From contig CALVGQ010000014.1 of NCBI GenBank assembly GCA_944327135.1, forward strand, positions 1 to 43,155: a DNA stretch of 43,155 bases, written 5' to 3'. This document shows, in pieces, positions 8,871-16,162 of the stretch. The notes beneath the pieces are model-generated. The model saw only the letters and a list, made by a program, of their open reading frames with translations, was not told the origin of the DNA and did no database searches. Both the position numbers and the translations under genes were made by a program. The number at the start of each line of letters is the position of its first letter. The first letter of the stretch is position 1. Source of the stretch: an uncultured Erysipelotrichaceae bacterium (GTDB taxonomy: Bacteria > Bacillota_I > Bacilli_A > Erysipelotrichales > Erysipelotrichaceae).

Positions 8871-9192
8871 GCAGGGGTATAGTTTGCTGGAGCTGTTGGC
8901 GGTATTGAGCGTAGTAAGTGTGTTAGGAATGCTGATGCTGCCGCAGCTTTCTGCTCCTTTTTTGGAGCCTTATCATTTTGCTTATGCATTCATTGACGCC
9001 CAGTCCTTAGCTATGCTGGAGAATCGGCAAATAAATTTGAATTTTTCTTCCGAGAACCTATATCTCAACTCAGGCATTCATTTTAATGCAAAAGGACATG
9101 TTAACCAGGCTCAAACCGTGACATTTTACAAAGAAGGCCGTTGGCATGAATGGATCGTTGAACTGGGAGGAGGAAGACTGGTTGAACGTTAA
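8860..9192 (+). CDS. comGD: ComGD-like minor pseudopilin
   Basis: A 110-residue prepilin-like protein starting MRNRQG|YSLLELLAV, with the class III cleavage site and a hydrophobic helix to about residue 30. The ATG at 8860 lies inside the 3' end of comGC (overlap of 11 bases), with GAAGGGAAAG as a modest ribosome site. An upstream in-frame ATG at 8800 exists but would place about 20 unrelated residues before the leader peptide. The body shows the minor-pilin pattern of short beta strands, with the segment AQSLAMLENRQINLNFSSE near the middle. Confidence 0.8.
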   Translation: MRNRQGYSLLELLAVLSVVSVLGMLMLPQLSAPFLEPYHFAYAFIDAQSLAMLENRQINLNFSSENLYLNSGIHFNAKGHVNQAQTVTFYKEGRWHEWIVELGGGRLVER

Positions 9193-9406
9193 GCAGGGAT
9201 TTATTTTGACGGAAGCTTGGCTTGCGGTCTGGATCGTTCTTTCTGGAGTTATGCTAGTTCTGCTTGGACTGAATGCTGCCCATCAAATTGATTTACAGCT
9301 GATCCAGTGGCGAAAACAATGGGATGATCAAACGCAGCTGATTTTATCATTTAGGGAGGATTGCATGCCATGCGAAGAAGAAACAGACGAACTTCCGGAT
9401 TCATGA
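9182..9406 (+). CDS. ComGE-like minor pseudopilin (TTG start)
   Basis: A 74-residue protein beginning LNVKQG|FILTEAWLAV, which is a prepilin cleavage site with Glu at +5 and a hydrophobic helix. TTG at 9182 is preceded by GGGAGGAGGA at ideal distance (about 7 bases), a stronger argument for this start than the in-frame ATG at 9146 inside comGD. It overlaps comGD by 11 bases. The body is very short and ends in an acidic, Cys-containing tail (CMPCEEETDELPDS). Position and motif point to ComGE; sequence similarity alone would not decide. Confidence 0.65.
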   Translation: MNVKQGFILTEAWLAVWIVLSGVMLVLLGLNAAHQIDLQLIQWRKQWDDQTQLILSFREDCMPCEEETDELPDS

Positions 9407-9774
9407 TGATGAGGCTGCTGTTGAGCCTGATGATATGTACAGTGATGCTTCCAATCGAGCTTGCAGCGTTGAATCTTCTGTTGAAATATCCTTTTTACGA
9501 TTCATGGATGCAGGATGAGATCTCTTTGGCACAGTTACGTAGAGTATTGAATGTCTGTTATGGAAAAGTGACGGAGGGAAATACGCTGATTTGCGAATAT
9601 CAAGGACAAAGGACTGAATTTCGGCAAGTCAATGGTTTTCTGGCTGCTTCACCAGGAACATGGATTTTTCTTGATTCAGTTGAAGAAGTGAATTGGGAAA
9701 TGGAAAATGGATTCGTAAAATTGAGTTATTGCCGTGGGCAGGAACGGTTTGAAAGAGTGATGGCATTTGAATAA
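9370..9774 (+). CDS. ComGF-like competence pilus protein
   Basis: A 134-residue protein with a basic leader (MRRRNRRTSG), a hydrophobic segment (about 14-38), and a ComGF-like body. The helix is followed by LRRVLNVCYGKV, and later come strand-rich segments such as YCRGQERFERVMAF. The leader reads SG|FMMMRLLL rather than the usual F-T-L-x-E, so the canonical Glu is missing, as in ComGF of Bacilli. ATG 9370 is chosen because GGGAGGA (9354-9360) lies 9 bases upstream; TTG at 9361 would be too close. It overlaps the preceding gene by 37 bases. Confidence 0.65.
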   Translation: MRRRNRRTSGFMMMRLLLSLMICTVMLPIELAALNLLLKYPFYDSWMQDEISLAQLRRVLNVCYGKVTEGNTLICEYQGQRTEFRQVNGFLAASPGTWIFLDSVEEVNWEMENGFVKLSYCRGQERFERVMAFE

Positions 9775-10105
9775 AGGATTTATCAGCTTAAGCTTTCTTT
9801 TAGTGTTTGTTCAGATAACGGCCTTGCTTGGAACGCTGCTTCTGCAGCTTCAAACCCGGTTGTTAATGATGGAACGGATGCAAAAGGTTCATTTTCAGAT
9901 ATCACAGGAAGCGCTGTTGATCGATTATGTTAATTGCCGTCTGGCATCACTGCAACCTCTTGAACCTTGGGTGAACATTCATGGACAGCAATGGGAATGG
10001 ATAGAATATGAAGATCGCATTGAAGTAATAGGATCAAATGGGGAATTTTTCATATTCATCCTAGATTCACTTCGGCAAAGAATTGAAGAAATAGAATTCC
10101 AGTGA
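9767..10105 (+). CDS. ComGG-like competence pilus protein (TTG start)
   Basis: A 112-residue protein with a short N-terminus (LNKGFISLSFLL), one hydrophobic helix to about residue 30 and a polar body. The TTG at 9767 overlaps the preceding stop by 8 bases, with no nearer ATG in the frame before the membrane segment. Being last gene of the com operon and carrying a GF-initiated helix fits ComGG, the least conserved of the series. No SDS-type nuclease or prepilin peptidase gene follows; comC must lie elsewhere. Confidence 0.55.
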   Translation: MNKGFISLSFLLVFVQITALLGTLLLQLQTRLLMMERMQKVHFQISQEALLIDYVNCRLASLQPLEPWVNIHGQQWEWIEYEDRIEVIGSNGEFFIFILDSLRQRIEEIEFQ

Positions 10106-10188
10106 TTTTTTCATAAAAAAAAGGACTGATCAAATTTTTTAATGGTTGTGCAAAGCAGGGGAAGTCGGAGAATCAAAAAGGGAAGTTA

Positions 10189-10216
10189 TTGACAAAACAG
10201 CAAAGTTCTATACAAT
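10189..10216 (+). promoter_or_regulatory. Promoter of efp
   Basis: TTGACA (10189-10194), 16-base spacer, TACAAT (10211-10216), about 32 bases before the efp ATG. Confidence 0.8.
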
Positions 10217-10247
10217 AGAAGGGTAAAGAAAATAGGACGGTGTAGAG

Positions 10248-10808
10248 ATGTTAAATTCAACGGAAATTAAACCGGGTATGTGCTTTACCTGGGAAGGCGA
10301 ACTTTATCAAGCATTAGACATACAGCTGAACAAAACAGCGATGGCGAAAATGAAAGTCAAGGTTAAGGTAAAAAATCCAAGAACTGGTGTTGTCAAAGAT
10401 CTCAGCTTGATCAGTGGTGATAAAGTTGAACAGGTCTATATTGACAAGCGTGAAATGCAGTATCTTTATGATGCTGGAGATATGCTGTGCTTTATGGATA
10501 CGGAGACTTTTGAACAAATTGAAATTCCTGCTGCCCGCTTGGAATGGGAAAAACAATTTTTAACAGAAAGCATGATGGTGAATGTTCAGGTTTTTGAAGG
10601 AAATGAAATTTTAGGGGTCCTTCTTCCAGACAAGGTGGCACTGGAGATCACGGAATGTGAACCTGCAGTAAAAGGAGATACAGCAACATCGGCTTCTAAA
10701 AATGCGGTTTGCAGTACCGGGCTGCAAATTAAAGTTCCACTGTTTATTGAGCAGGGTGAACGGGTTCTGGTCAGCACGGCTGATGGAAAGTATTCCAGCC
10801 GGGCATAG
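10248..10808 (+). CDS. efp: Elongation factor P family protein with non-canonical loop
   Basis: A 186-residue three-domain EF-P: KOW-like N-domain, central OB domain (QVYIDKREMQYLYDAGDMLCFMD) and C-terminal OB domain with the signature region ITECEPAVKGDTATSASKNA and VPLFIEQGERV. It binds between ribosomal P and E sites and relieves stalling at polyproline. An ungapped alignment from memory with B. subtilis EF-P puts NKTAMAK where the loop has VKPGKGA, so the modifiable tip Lys (Lys32) corresponds to Met32 and the Pro-Gly is lost. Function therefore needs care: a paralog or a differently modified EF-P. It has its own promoter and terminator. Confidence 0.9.
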   Translation: MLNSTEIKPGMCFTWEGELYQALDIQLNKTAMAKMKVKVKVKNPRTGVVKDLSLISGDKVEQVYIDKREMQYLYDAGDMLCFMDTETFEQIEIPAARLEWEKQFLTESMMVNVQVFEGNEILGVLLPDKVALEITECEPAVKGDTATSASKNAVCSTGLQIKVPLFIEQGERVLVSTADGKYSSRA

Positions 10809-10862
10809 AAGCTCTGAATAAAGGAGGGTCTGGCAGTTTTAATGACTCTCAGATAACAAATT

Positions 10863-10915
10863 AGGCAGAAAAGGTTCTCATCAAATCAGGTTGACAGTTT
10901 TTCTGCCTTTTATTT
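10863..10915 (+). terminator. Terminator of efp
   Basis: GGCAGAAAA (10864-10872) pairs with TTTTCTGCC (10899-10907), followed by TTTTATTTT. The loop between them is long (26 bases). Confidence 0.7.
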
Positions 10916-10986
10916 TGTTATTGAAGAAGCGTTTTTTTGCCTTCAGCAAAGAGAGCGGTAAACGATTCAAAAGAAAAGCATATTCC

Positions 10987-11014
10987 TTTACTTTTGAATT
11001 CCAACGAGTATAAT
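10987..11014 (+). promoter_or_regulatory. Promoter of the FMN riboswitch-ribU transcript
   Basis: TTTACT (10987-10992), 16-base spacer, TATAAT (11009-11014), about 12 bases before the riboswitch fold begins. Confidence 0.65.
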
Positions 11015-11024
11015 TAATTCATAA

Positions 11025-11132
11025 ACTTCAGGGCAGGGTGCGATTCCCGACCGGCGGTAAACTCCGCGAGCCTTCGGGCCGAGCTGGTGAAATTCCAGCA
11101 GCGACAGTAGAGTCTGGATGGAAGAAGATTTC
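11025..11132 (+). promoter_or_regulatory. FMN riboswitch (RFN element)
   Basis: The conserved RFN blocks are present in order: CTTCAGGGCAGGGTG, GATTCCCGACCGGCGGT, GAGCTGGTGAAATTCC, and the closing CAGTAGAGTCTGGATGGAAGAAG. A short hairpin AGGG/CCCT with a T run (about 11146-11169) follows just before the ribosome site and is a candidate expression platform. High FMN should turn off the downstream riboflavin transporter gene. Confidence 0.95.
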
Positions 11133-11191
11133 TTTTTAGTTTCCTGAGGGTTTATTGAGCCCTTTTTTTGTGAGGGCAGGAGGAGAGATGA

Positions 11192-11797
11192 ATGAAAAAC
11201 AAAAATGGAATTACCCCTCGCGCAATGGTGATCGCTGCGCTGATGGCAGCACTGGCTTGTTTACTTATGATGTGGGATTTTCCGCTTCCTTTTGCACCGT
11301 CTTTTTATAAAGTGGATTTGAGCGAAATTCCGGTTTTGATCGGAGGATTCACGCTTGGACCAGGGTATGCTGCGCTGATTGAAGGATTAAAAGTTTTGCT
11401 GCGATTATTATTTAAGCCGACGGAAACAGCTTATGTGGGAGAATTAGCTAATTTTTTGATTGGGATTGCTTTGGTTGTTCCAGCATCTTGGTGGATTTAT
11501 CGGCGGAAAAAGAATTTAATTTCAGCGTGCCTGGGATTAGGTATCGGAACCTTGCTTATGGTCTTGGCTGGTGGATTATTTAATTATTTTGTTCTTTTGC
11601 CAGCTTATTCTGTTCTTTATAAAATGCCGATGGAACAGATTATCAGCATGGGAACCCAACTGGTGCCATGGATTCATGATGCCTTTACGTTTGTTTTGCT
11701 GGCAACGACACCATTCAATCTGTTCAAAGGGTTTTTGATTAGTTTTTTGATGCTTTTATTAGTTCCACGCCTTAATGTGATCCTTCGAAAATTTTAA
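11192..11797 (+). CDS. ribU: Riboflavin ECF transporter substrate-binding subunit RibU
   Basis: A 201-residue S-component with about six membrane helices. It carries the RibU/ECF pattern KVDLSEIPVLIGGFTLGPGYAALI in the first third and GELANFLIGI in the middle. With the shared EcfAA'T module, not in the window, it would import riboflavin across the plasma membrane. The upstream FMN riboswitch supports the substrate directly. The AGGAGGAG ribosome site lies 6 bases before the ATG at 11192; another ATG four bases earlier is out of frame. A terminator follows, so it is monocistronic. Confidence 0.93.
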   Translation: MKNKNGITPRAMVIAALMAALACLLMMWDFPLPFAPSFYKVDLSEIPVLIGGFTLGPGYAALIEGLKVLLRLLFKPTETAYVGELANFLIGIALVVPASWWIYRRKKNLISACLGLGIGTLLMVLAGGLFNYFVLLPAYSVLYKMPMEQIISMGTQLVPWIHDAFTFVLLATTPFNLFKGFLISFLMLLLVPRLNVILRKF

Positions 11798-11803
11798 AAA
11801 GGG

Positions 11804-11829
11804 AAAAAGTGAGTTTTCTCACTTTTTTT
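11804..11829 (+). terminator. Terminator of ribU
   Basis: AAAAAGTGAG (11804-11813), TTTT loop, CTCACTTTTTTT (11818-11829). Confidence 0.9.
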
Positions 11830-11850
11830 CTATGTTCAAGGCTTGATTTT

Positions 11851-11859
11851 TGGTATAAT
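11851..11859 (+). promoter_or_regulatory. Extended -10 promoter upstream of the coiled-coil protein gene
   Basis: TGG-TATAAT with an upstream TG pair; the matching -35 position is weak. It lies about 24 bases before the ATG at 11884 and probably drives the downstream cmk-der-gpsA genes too. Confidence 0.6.
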
Positions 11860-11883
11860 AACTCATGGATTGGAGGATCTTCT

Positions 11884-12771
11884 ATGGAAAAGTTGTCAAG
11901 AGTAAAAAAATATGCGCGGCTACGGGAAGAACTGATGAATGATGCCGAAACACAGGTTGCTTCCAGTGAGCTTAGCCCTTTTGCGGCTCGTTTGAATCGA
12001 ATTGATGCTGCGCAGTTTGACAAAATGGATTCTTTTGAAAAACAAGAGCATGATCCGGTTCATTTGCGAAGAGAAGCCTATTTTGATCATCCTGAGGCTT
12101 CAAAAGCGGCGGAAGAAGAGAACTCAATGGCTTTTAATAATGAATATTTGGATGAATATATTAATGAAGTCAAACAATATAATAAAGACCATGGATATCT
12201 AACCAGCGAAAACACCGCTAAAAATATTTTAAATGGAATAAAAAAAGAATCGGATTATCAATATATCAGCAGTTTGGATGAAATCAAGACAGAACCAAGC
12301 TTTGAGGAGACAACGGAGATCCCTTCCTTTGGCCGGAAATTGGATGCTTCAACAATTTCAATGGAGGTAAAAAACTTATTAGAGACAACTGCAGAAAAGG
12401 ACACTCAGGCTGATTTGCAAGTTAGTCAGACCAAAGAAGTTGATTTATCCAAAGCCAGTTCGGCCGGATTGACATTTATTCCTTCCATGGATGAGCTTCG
12501 TACTTTTCCAAATGAGGAACAAACGGACAAACTGAATACTGTTGAGGAAGAACTGAAAAAGGAAAAACAGCTGCGGGAAAAGCTGATGAATGAAACGGTT
12601 CAAATGCGCTCACAGCTTGAAGGTTATGATAAAGAGCTAAGTGAAGTGAATGATTCTGTTACAACGGCAAATCGGATCTTGAATGTCGTTTTGATTATTC
12701 TGATTTTAGCCATGCTGGTTGTTGGTGGTGTTTTGTTTTATTGGATTCTGTTGGATCGAGGAGTAATTTGA
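11884..12771 (+). CDS. Unknown C-tail-anchored coiled-coil membrane protein
   Basis: A 295-residue protein I do not recognise. Residues 1-215 are polar, acidic and probably mostly disordered or helical. Residues about 216-262 form a likely coiled coil (EEELKKEKQLREKL). A single hydrophobic helix at about 267-291 ends five residues before the C-terminus, so the bulk faces the cytoplasm. Two similar short motifs occur: ISSLDEIKT (128-136) and IPSMDELRT (199-207). The ATG 11884 has GGAGGA six bases upstream. Its stop overlaps the cmk start (TGATG arrangement), so it is co-translated with cmk. A role in cell envelope or division scaffolding is possible but unsupported. Confidence 0.8.
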   Translation: MEKLSRVKKYARLREELMNDAETQVASSELSPFAARLNRIDAAQFDKMDSFEKQEHDPVHLRREAYFDHPEASKAAEEENSMAFNNEYLDEYINEVKQYNKDHGYLTSENTAKNILNGIKKESDYQYISSLDEIKTEPSFEETTEIPSFGRKLDASTISMEVKNLLETTAEKDTQADLQVSQTKEVDLSKASSAGLTFIPSMDELRTFPNEEQTDKLNTVEEELKKEKQLREKLMNETVQMRSQLEGYDKELSEVNDSVTTANRILNVVLIILILAMLVVGGVLFYWILLDRGVI

Positions 12772-13436
12772 TGAAGAAAATTAATATCGCAATCGACGGT
12801 CCCAGTGCAGCTGGGAAGAGTACGATTGCTCGGCGATTAGCGAAAAAACTGGGTTATGTTCATCTGGATACCGGTGCGATGTACCGCTGTGTTGCCTTTA
12901 AAGCCCGAAAATTGGGAATTGACTGGATGGATGAGGCAGCTTTGACCAAAATGATTCAGCAAACGCTCATTGAATTGAAAACAGATGGGACTGTGTTTTT
13001 AGATCAGCAGGATGTCAGCCAGGTCATCCGATCTAATGAAATTTCAATGGGAGCCAGTTGTGTTTCGATGCATGAACAAGTTCGCGCTGCGCTGGTACAG
13101 CAGCAACAAAAAATGGCAGAAAACAAAGGAGTTATTATGGATGGCCGGGATATTGGAACGGTTGTTTTAAAAGATGCAGAATTAAAGATTTTTCTAACTG
13201 CCAGTCCAGAAGCTCGAGCTCAGCGAAGATGTCTTGAAAATGCCGAAAAGGGCCTGGAAAGCGATGTTCAAAAAATTACTGAAGAAATCCGGAAGCGTGA
13301 TTGGCAAGATACTCATCGGGAGCACTCTCCGCTGATCCGAGCAGAAGATGCTAAAGAAGTAGATACTTCTAATCTGTCAATCGACGAAGTGACAGAAGTA
13401 ATTCTTGATTTGGTAAAGGATGCATGTTGTCAATGA
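12771..13436 (+). CDS. cmk: Cytidylate kinase
   Basis: A 221-residue (d)CMP kinase that makes (d)CDP from (d)CMP with ATP. It has the P-loop [10 protein letters not shown] at the N-terminus, HLDTGAMYR for nucleotide monophosphate binding, [10 protein letters not shown], and the lid region with [14 protein letters not shown] 12771 shares its A with the TGA of the previous gene, with GAGGAG upstream. In many Firmicutes cmk sits before der with gpsA following, as here. Confidence 0.95.
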   Translation: MKKINIAIDGPSAAGKSTIARRLAKKLGYVHLDTGAMYRCVAFKARKLGIDWMDEAALTKMIQQTLIELKTDGTVFLDQQDVSQVIRSNEISMGASCVSMHEQVRAALVQQQQKMAENKGVIMDGRDIGTVVLKDAELKIFLTASPEARAQRRCLENAEKGLESDVQKITEEIRKRDWQDTHREHSPLIRAEDAKEVDTSNLSIDEVTEVILDLVKDACCQ

Positions 13437-13449
13437 AGGAGGGGATTCG

Positions 13450-14760
13450 ATGATAGATGGAGTCGTGGCGATCGTTGGCCGTCCGAATGTGGGAAAATCG
13501 ACCATTTTTAATCGGATCGTCGGAGATCGAATTTCGATTGTCGAAGATACTCCAGGGGTTACACGGGATCGGATCTATGCCAAAGCAAATTGGCTGACGC
13601 GTGAATTTCGAGTTATCGATACAGGCGGAATCCAGCTCAAAGATCAGCCGTTTCAGGAAGAAATCCGGGCTCAGGTTGAAATTGCTATTGAAGAGGCCGA
13701 TGTGATTCTTTTTGTTGTAAATGGACGTGAAGGGGTTACCTACGATGATGAGTTCATTGCCCGAATGCTGAATCGTTGCCGAAAACCGGTGATTCTTGTT
13801 GTCAATAAAATTGATGATGGACATTTGGCTGAAAATATTTATGATTTTTATTCCTTGGGAATTTCCCAAGGACCGTTTGCAGTTAGCGGAATGCATGGCA
13901 TTGGAATCGGAGATGTTCTGGATGAGTGCATTGCTTTGTTTCCGAAACATTTTAAAAATGACTATGAGGGGCGAATCAAGTTTGCTTTAATTGGACGACC
14001 GAATGTGGGAAAATCTAGTTTGGTTAATGCTCTTTTGAATGAAGAGCGAGTTATTGTCAGTGCGATTGAAGGAACAACCCGGGATGCAATCGATACCCCA
14101 TTTTCTAAGGATGGAAAAGACTATGTCGTGATAGACACAGCCGGAATTCGGAAACGGGGAAAAATTTATGAAAATGTCGAAAAATATTCGGTCTTAAGAG
14201 CGATGAGCGCAATCGAGCGGGCAGATGTTATTTTGTTTCTGATTGATGGAGAAGCAGGAGTTCGGGAACAAGATAAGCATGTCGCCGGTTATGCGCATGA
14301 AGCAGGGAAACCGATCATTATTGTTTATAATAAATGGGATCGAGTGGAAAAAGATGAGCGGACGATGAATGCTGTCAGCGATCGGATCCGTAAAGATTTT
14401 GTTTATCTTTCCTATGCTCCGATTGCATTTGTCAGTGCTTTAACGAAACAGCGTGTTCAGACTTTGCTTCCGCTGATTGATGAGGTTTATCAATATTCAC
14501 AGCTTCGGATTGCGACCAATGTGCTGAACGAAGTGATAATGGATGCTCAGATGATGACCCCGGCCCCGACGCATAATGGTCAGCGTTGCCGAATCTATTA
14601 TGCAAGTCAGGTAAGTGTGGCTCCACCCACCTTCGTTTTATTTGTGAATGATCCAGAGTTGTTGCATTTCAGTTATCAGCGATATCTAGAAAATCGCTTA
14701 AGGGAAGCGTTCGGGTTTGATGGCTCACCCATTCGGATTCTCGCTCGAAAGAAAGATTAG
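13450..14760 (+). CDS. der: Ribosome biogenesis GTPase Der (EngA)
   Basis: A 436-residue protein with two tandem G domains, needed for 50S subunit maturation. Both domains show GRPNVGKS P-loops, DTGG/DTAG G3 motifs (IDTGGI and IDTAGI), and NKxD boxes (NKIDD and NKWDR). The C-terminal KH-like domain includes RCRIYYASQ and PPTFVLFVN. The ATG at 13450 follows the GGAGGGG ribosome site; an in-frame upstream ATG at 13420 inside cmk would add ten non-conserved residues. Spacing of 13 bases to cmk indicates one operon. Confidence 0.96.
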   Translation: MIDGVVAIVGRPNVGKSTIFNRIVGDRISIVEDTPGVTRDRIYAKANWLTREFRVIDTGGIQLKDQPFQEEIRAQVEIAIEEADVILFVVNGREGVTYDDEFIARMLNRCRKPVILVVNKIDDGHLAENIYDFYSLGISQGPFAVSGMHGIGIGDVLDECIALFPKHFKNDYEGRIKFALIGRPNVGKSSLVNALLNEERVIVSAIEGTTRDAIDTPFSKDGKDYVVIDTAGIRKRGKIYENVEKYSVLRAMSAIERADVILFLIDGEAGVREQDKHVAGYAHEAGKPIIIVYNKWDRVEKDERTMNAVSDRIRKDFVYLSYAPIAFVSALTKQRVQTLLPLIDEVYQYSQLRIATNVLNEVIMDAQMMTPAPTHNGQRCRIYYASQVSVAPPTFVLFVNDPELLHFSYQRYLENRLREAFGFDGSPIRILARKKD

Positions 14761-14768
14761 GTGAAAAA

Positions 14769-15761
14769 ATGAAAATCAGTGTGTTAGGAAGCGGAAGCTG
14801 GGGAACAGCTTTGGCTCAGACGGCCTTGGATAGTGGTCATCAGGTCGTGCTTTGGGGAAAAGATCAAAATGAGGTCAGGGACATCAATGAAAATCATGCC
14901 AACAGCAAGTATTTTCCTGATGTAAAATTGAATCCCCTGTTAAAAGCGACAGGGGACCTGAATGAAATTCGCGGCAGCGATGTTTTGCTTCTGGCGGTTC
15001 CTTCATTAGCTATTGAATCCGTTTGTGAAAGTGCAGCGGCAGTATTGGAACGGCCTGCGATTGTGATCAATGTTGCCAAAGGCTTTCATCCGGTAACTCA
15101 CGAACGCATGAGCGTAGTGATTCGCCGGTGCATGCCACAAGAGAAGTTGCGGGATGTTGTCTCTTTAATTGGCCCAAGTCATGCAGAGGAAGTAGTTCTT
15201 CGGCTTTTGACGTCCGTGAATGCTGTCTGTGAAAATGAAGCCCATGCTCAATTGGTTCAGGAGCTTTTTTCTAATGATTATTTTCGGGTCTATCGAAATA
15301 CTGATGTAATCGGAGCAGAGATTGGCGTTGCAGTAAAAAATATTATGGCATTGGCTAGCGGCATTTTGACCGGAATCGGGCAGGGTGATAATGCCCGTGC
15401 GGCATTGATGACCCGTGGCTTAGCGGAGATGGCCCGCTATGGGATTGCTTTTGGCGGCCGCCCGGAAACTTATCTGGGATTAGATGGAGTCGGAGATTTG
15501 ATTGTGACCTGTACTTCCCTGCATTCTCGTAATTTTCAGGCAGGGCTTTTAATTGGTCAGCATGACAGTGCTGAGATTTTCTGGAAAACTAATACCAAAA
15601 CTGTGGAAGGAGTAAAGACTGCTCAGGTTGTTTATGAGGTGGCCAAAGAAAAAGGAATTCCGATGCCGATCACTGAGCAGGTTTATGCCGTTTTGTATGA
15701 AGGAAAACAGCCAAGTCTGGCGGCAATCGAATTGATGGCCCGACAGCTGAAATCAGAATAA
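14769..15761 (+). CDS. gpsA: Glycerol-3-phosphate dehydrogenase [NAD(P)+]
   Basis: A 330-residue enzyme that reduces dihydroxyacetone phosphate to sn-glycerol 3-phosphate for phospholipid synthesis. The N-terminal Rossmann motif is LGSGSWGTALA. The substrate region has IGPSHAEEV, the catalytic Lys lies in EIGVAVKNIMAL, and the segment GDLIVTCTS is typical of the C-terminal domain. It starts 8 bases after der, with GGTG as a weak ribosome site. A terminator closes the operon. Confidence 0.96.
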   Translation: MKISVLGSGSWGTALAQTALDSGHQVVLWGKDQNEVRDINENHANSKYFPDVKLNPLLKATGDLNEIRGSDVLLLAVPSLAIESVCESAAAVLERPAIVINVAKGFHPVTHERMSVVIRRCMPQEKLRDVVSLIGPSHAEEVVLRLLTSVNAVCENEAHAQLVQELFSNDYFRVYRNTDVIGAEIGVAVKNIMALASGILTGIGQGDNARAALMTRGLAEMARYGIAFGGRPETYLGLDGVGDLIVTCTSLHSRNFQAGLLIGQHDSAEIFWKTNTKTVEGVKTAQVVYEVAKEKGIPMPITEQVYAVLYEGKQPSLAAIELMARQLKSE

Positions 15762-15782
15762 ACCGGAAAATTCCGGTTTTTC
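15760..15782 (+). terminator. Terminator after gpsA
   Basis: AACCGGAA, AA loop, TTCCGGTT (15761-15778), then TTTC; the T run is short but the stem is perfect. It overlaps the gpsA stop. Confidence 0.75.
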
Positions 15783-15848
15783 TTCAAACAAAAAAGTGAA
15801 AAAAATATCAAGTTATTTGTTGCTCACTGTGGGAAGTGTCAAAATAAA

Positions 15849-15877
15849 TTGATGGATAAGGTTGGATGCGTTACAAT
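15849..15877 (+). promoter_or_regulatory. Promoter of the hydrogenase gene cluster
   Basis: TTGATG (15849-15854), 17-base spacer, TACAAT (15872-15877), 37 bases before the first gene. It is the only clear promoter found for the next 11 kb. No operator-like palindrome was recognised around it. Confidence 0.7.
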
Positions 15878-15913
15878 AAAATAAATAGACTGCAAGAAGG
15901 AAGGGATGAATGG

Positions 15914-16162
15914 ATGGTAACTGTTGAAGTTTGTGTCGGCAGCTCTTGTTACGTCAAAGGAAGCAATCAGGTGGTGGCTATGGTAAAAGAGATGATCGAG
16001 ATGAATCATTGGGAAGATCAGGTAGAGCTAAAGGGTGCTTTCTGTATGCAGATGTGTTCTGAAGGACTGGGAATCAAGGTAAATGGAAAGCCGTTATTTA
16101 AAGTGGGTTTGCATAACGTCCGTGAGGAGCTGACTCGTGCCATTGAGGAGGCTTTATCGTGA
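15914..16162 (+). CDS. Small (2Fe-2S) thioredoxin-like ferredoxin, NuoE C-domain type
   Basis: An 82-residue single-domain protein with the thioredoxin-like [2Fe-2S] pattern: C7-x4-C12 (VCVGSSCYVKG) and C44-x3-C48 (AFCMQMC). It resembles the C-terminal half of NuoE/HydC without the helical N-domain. It likely passes electrons within the cluster, perhaps to the sensory hydrogenase encoded immediately downstream, whose GTG start overlaps its stop by four bases. ATG 15914 is chosen for GAAGGAAGGG 8-12 bases upstream; earlier in-frame ATG at 15866 lies in the promoter region. Confidence 0.85.
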   Translation: MVTVEVCVGSSCYVKGSNQVVAMVKEMIEMNHWEDQVELKGAFCMQMCSEGLGIKVNGKPLFKVGLHNVREELTRAIEEALS

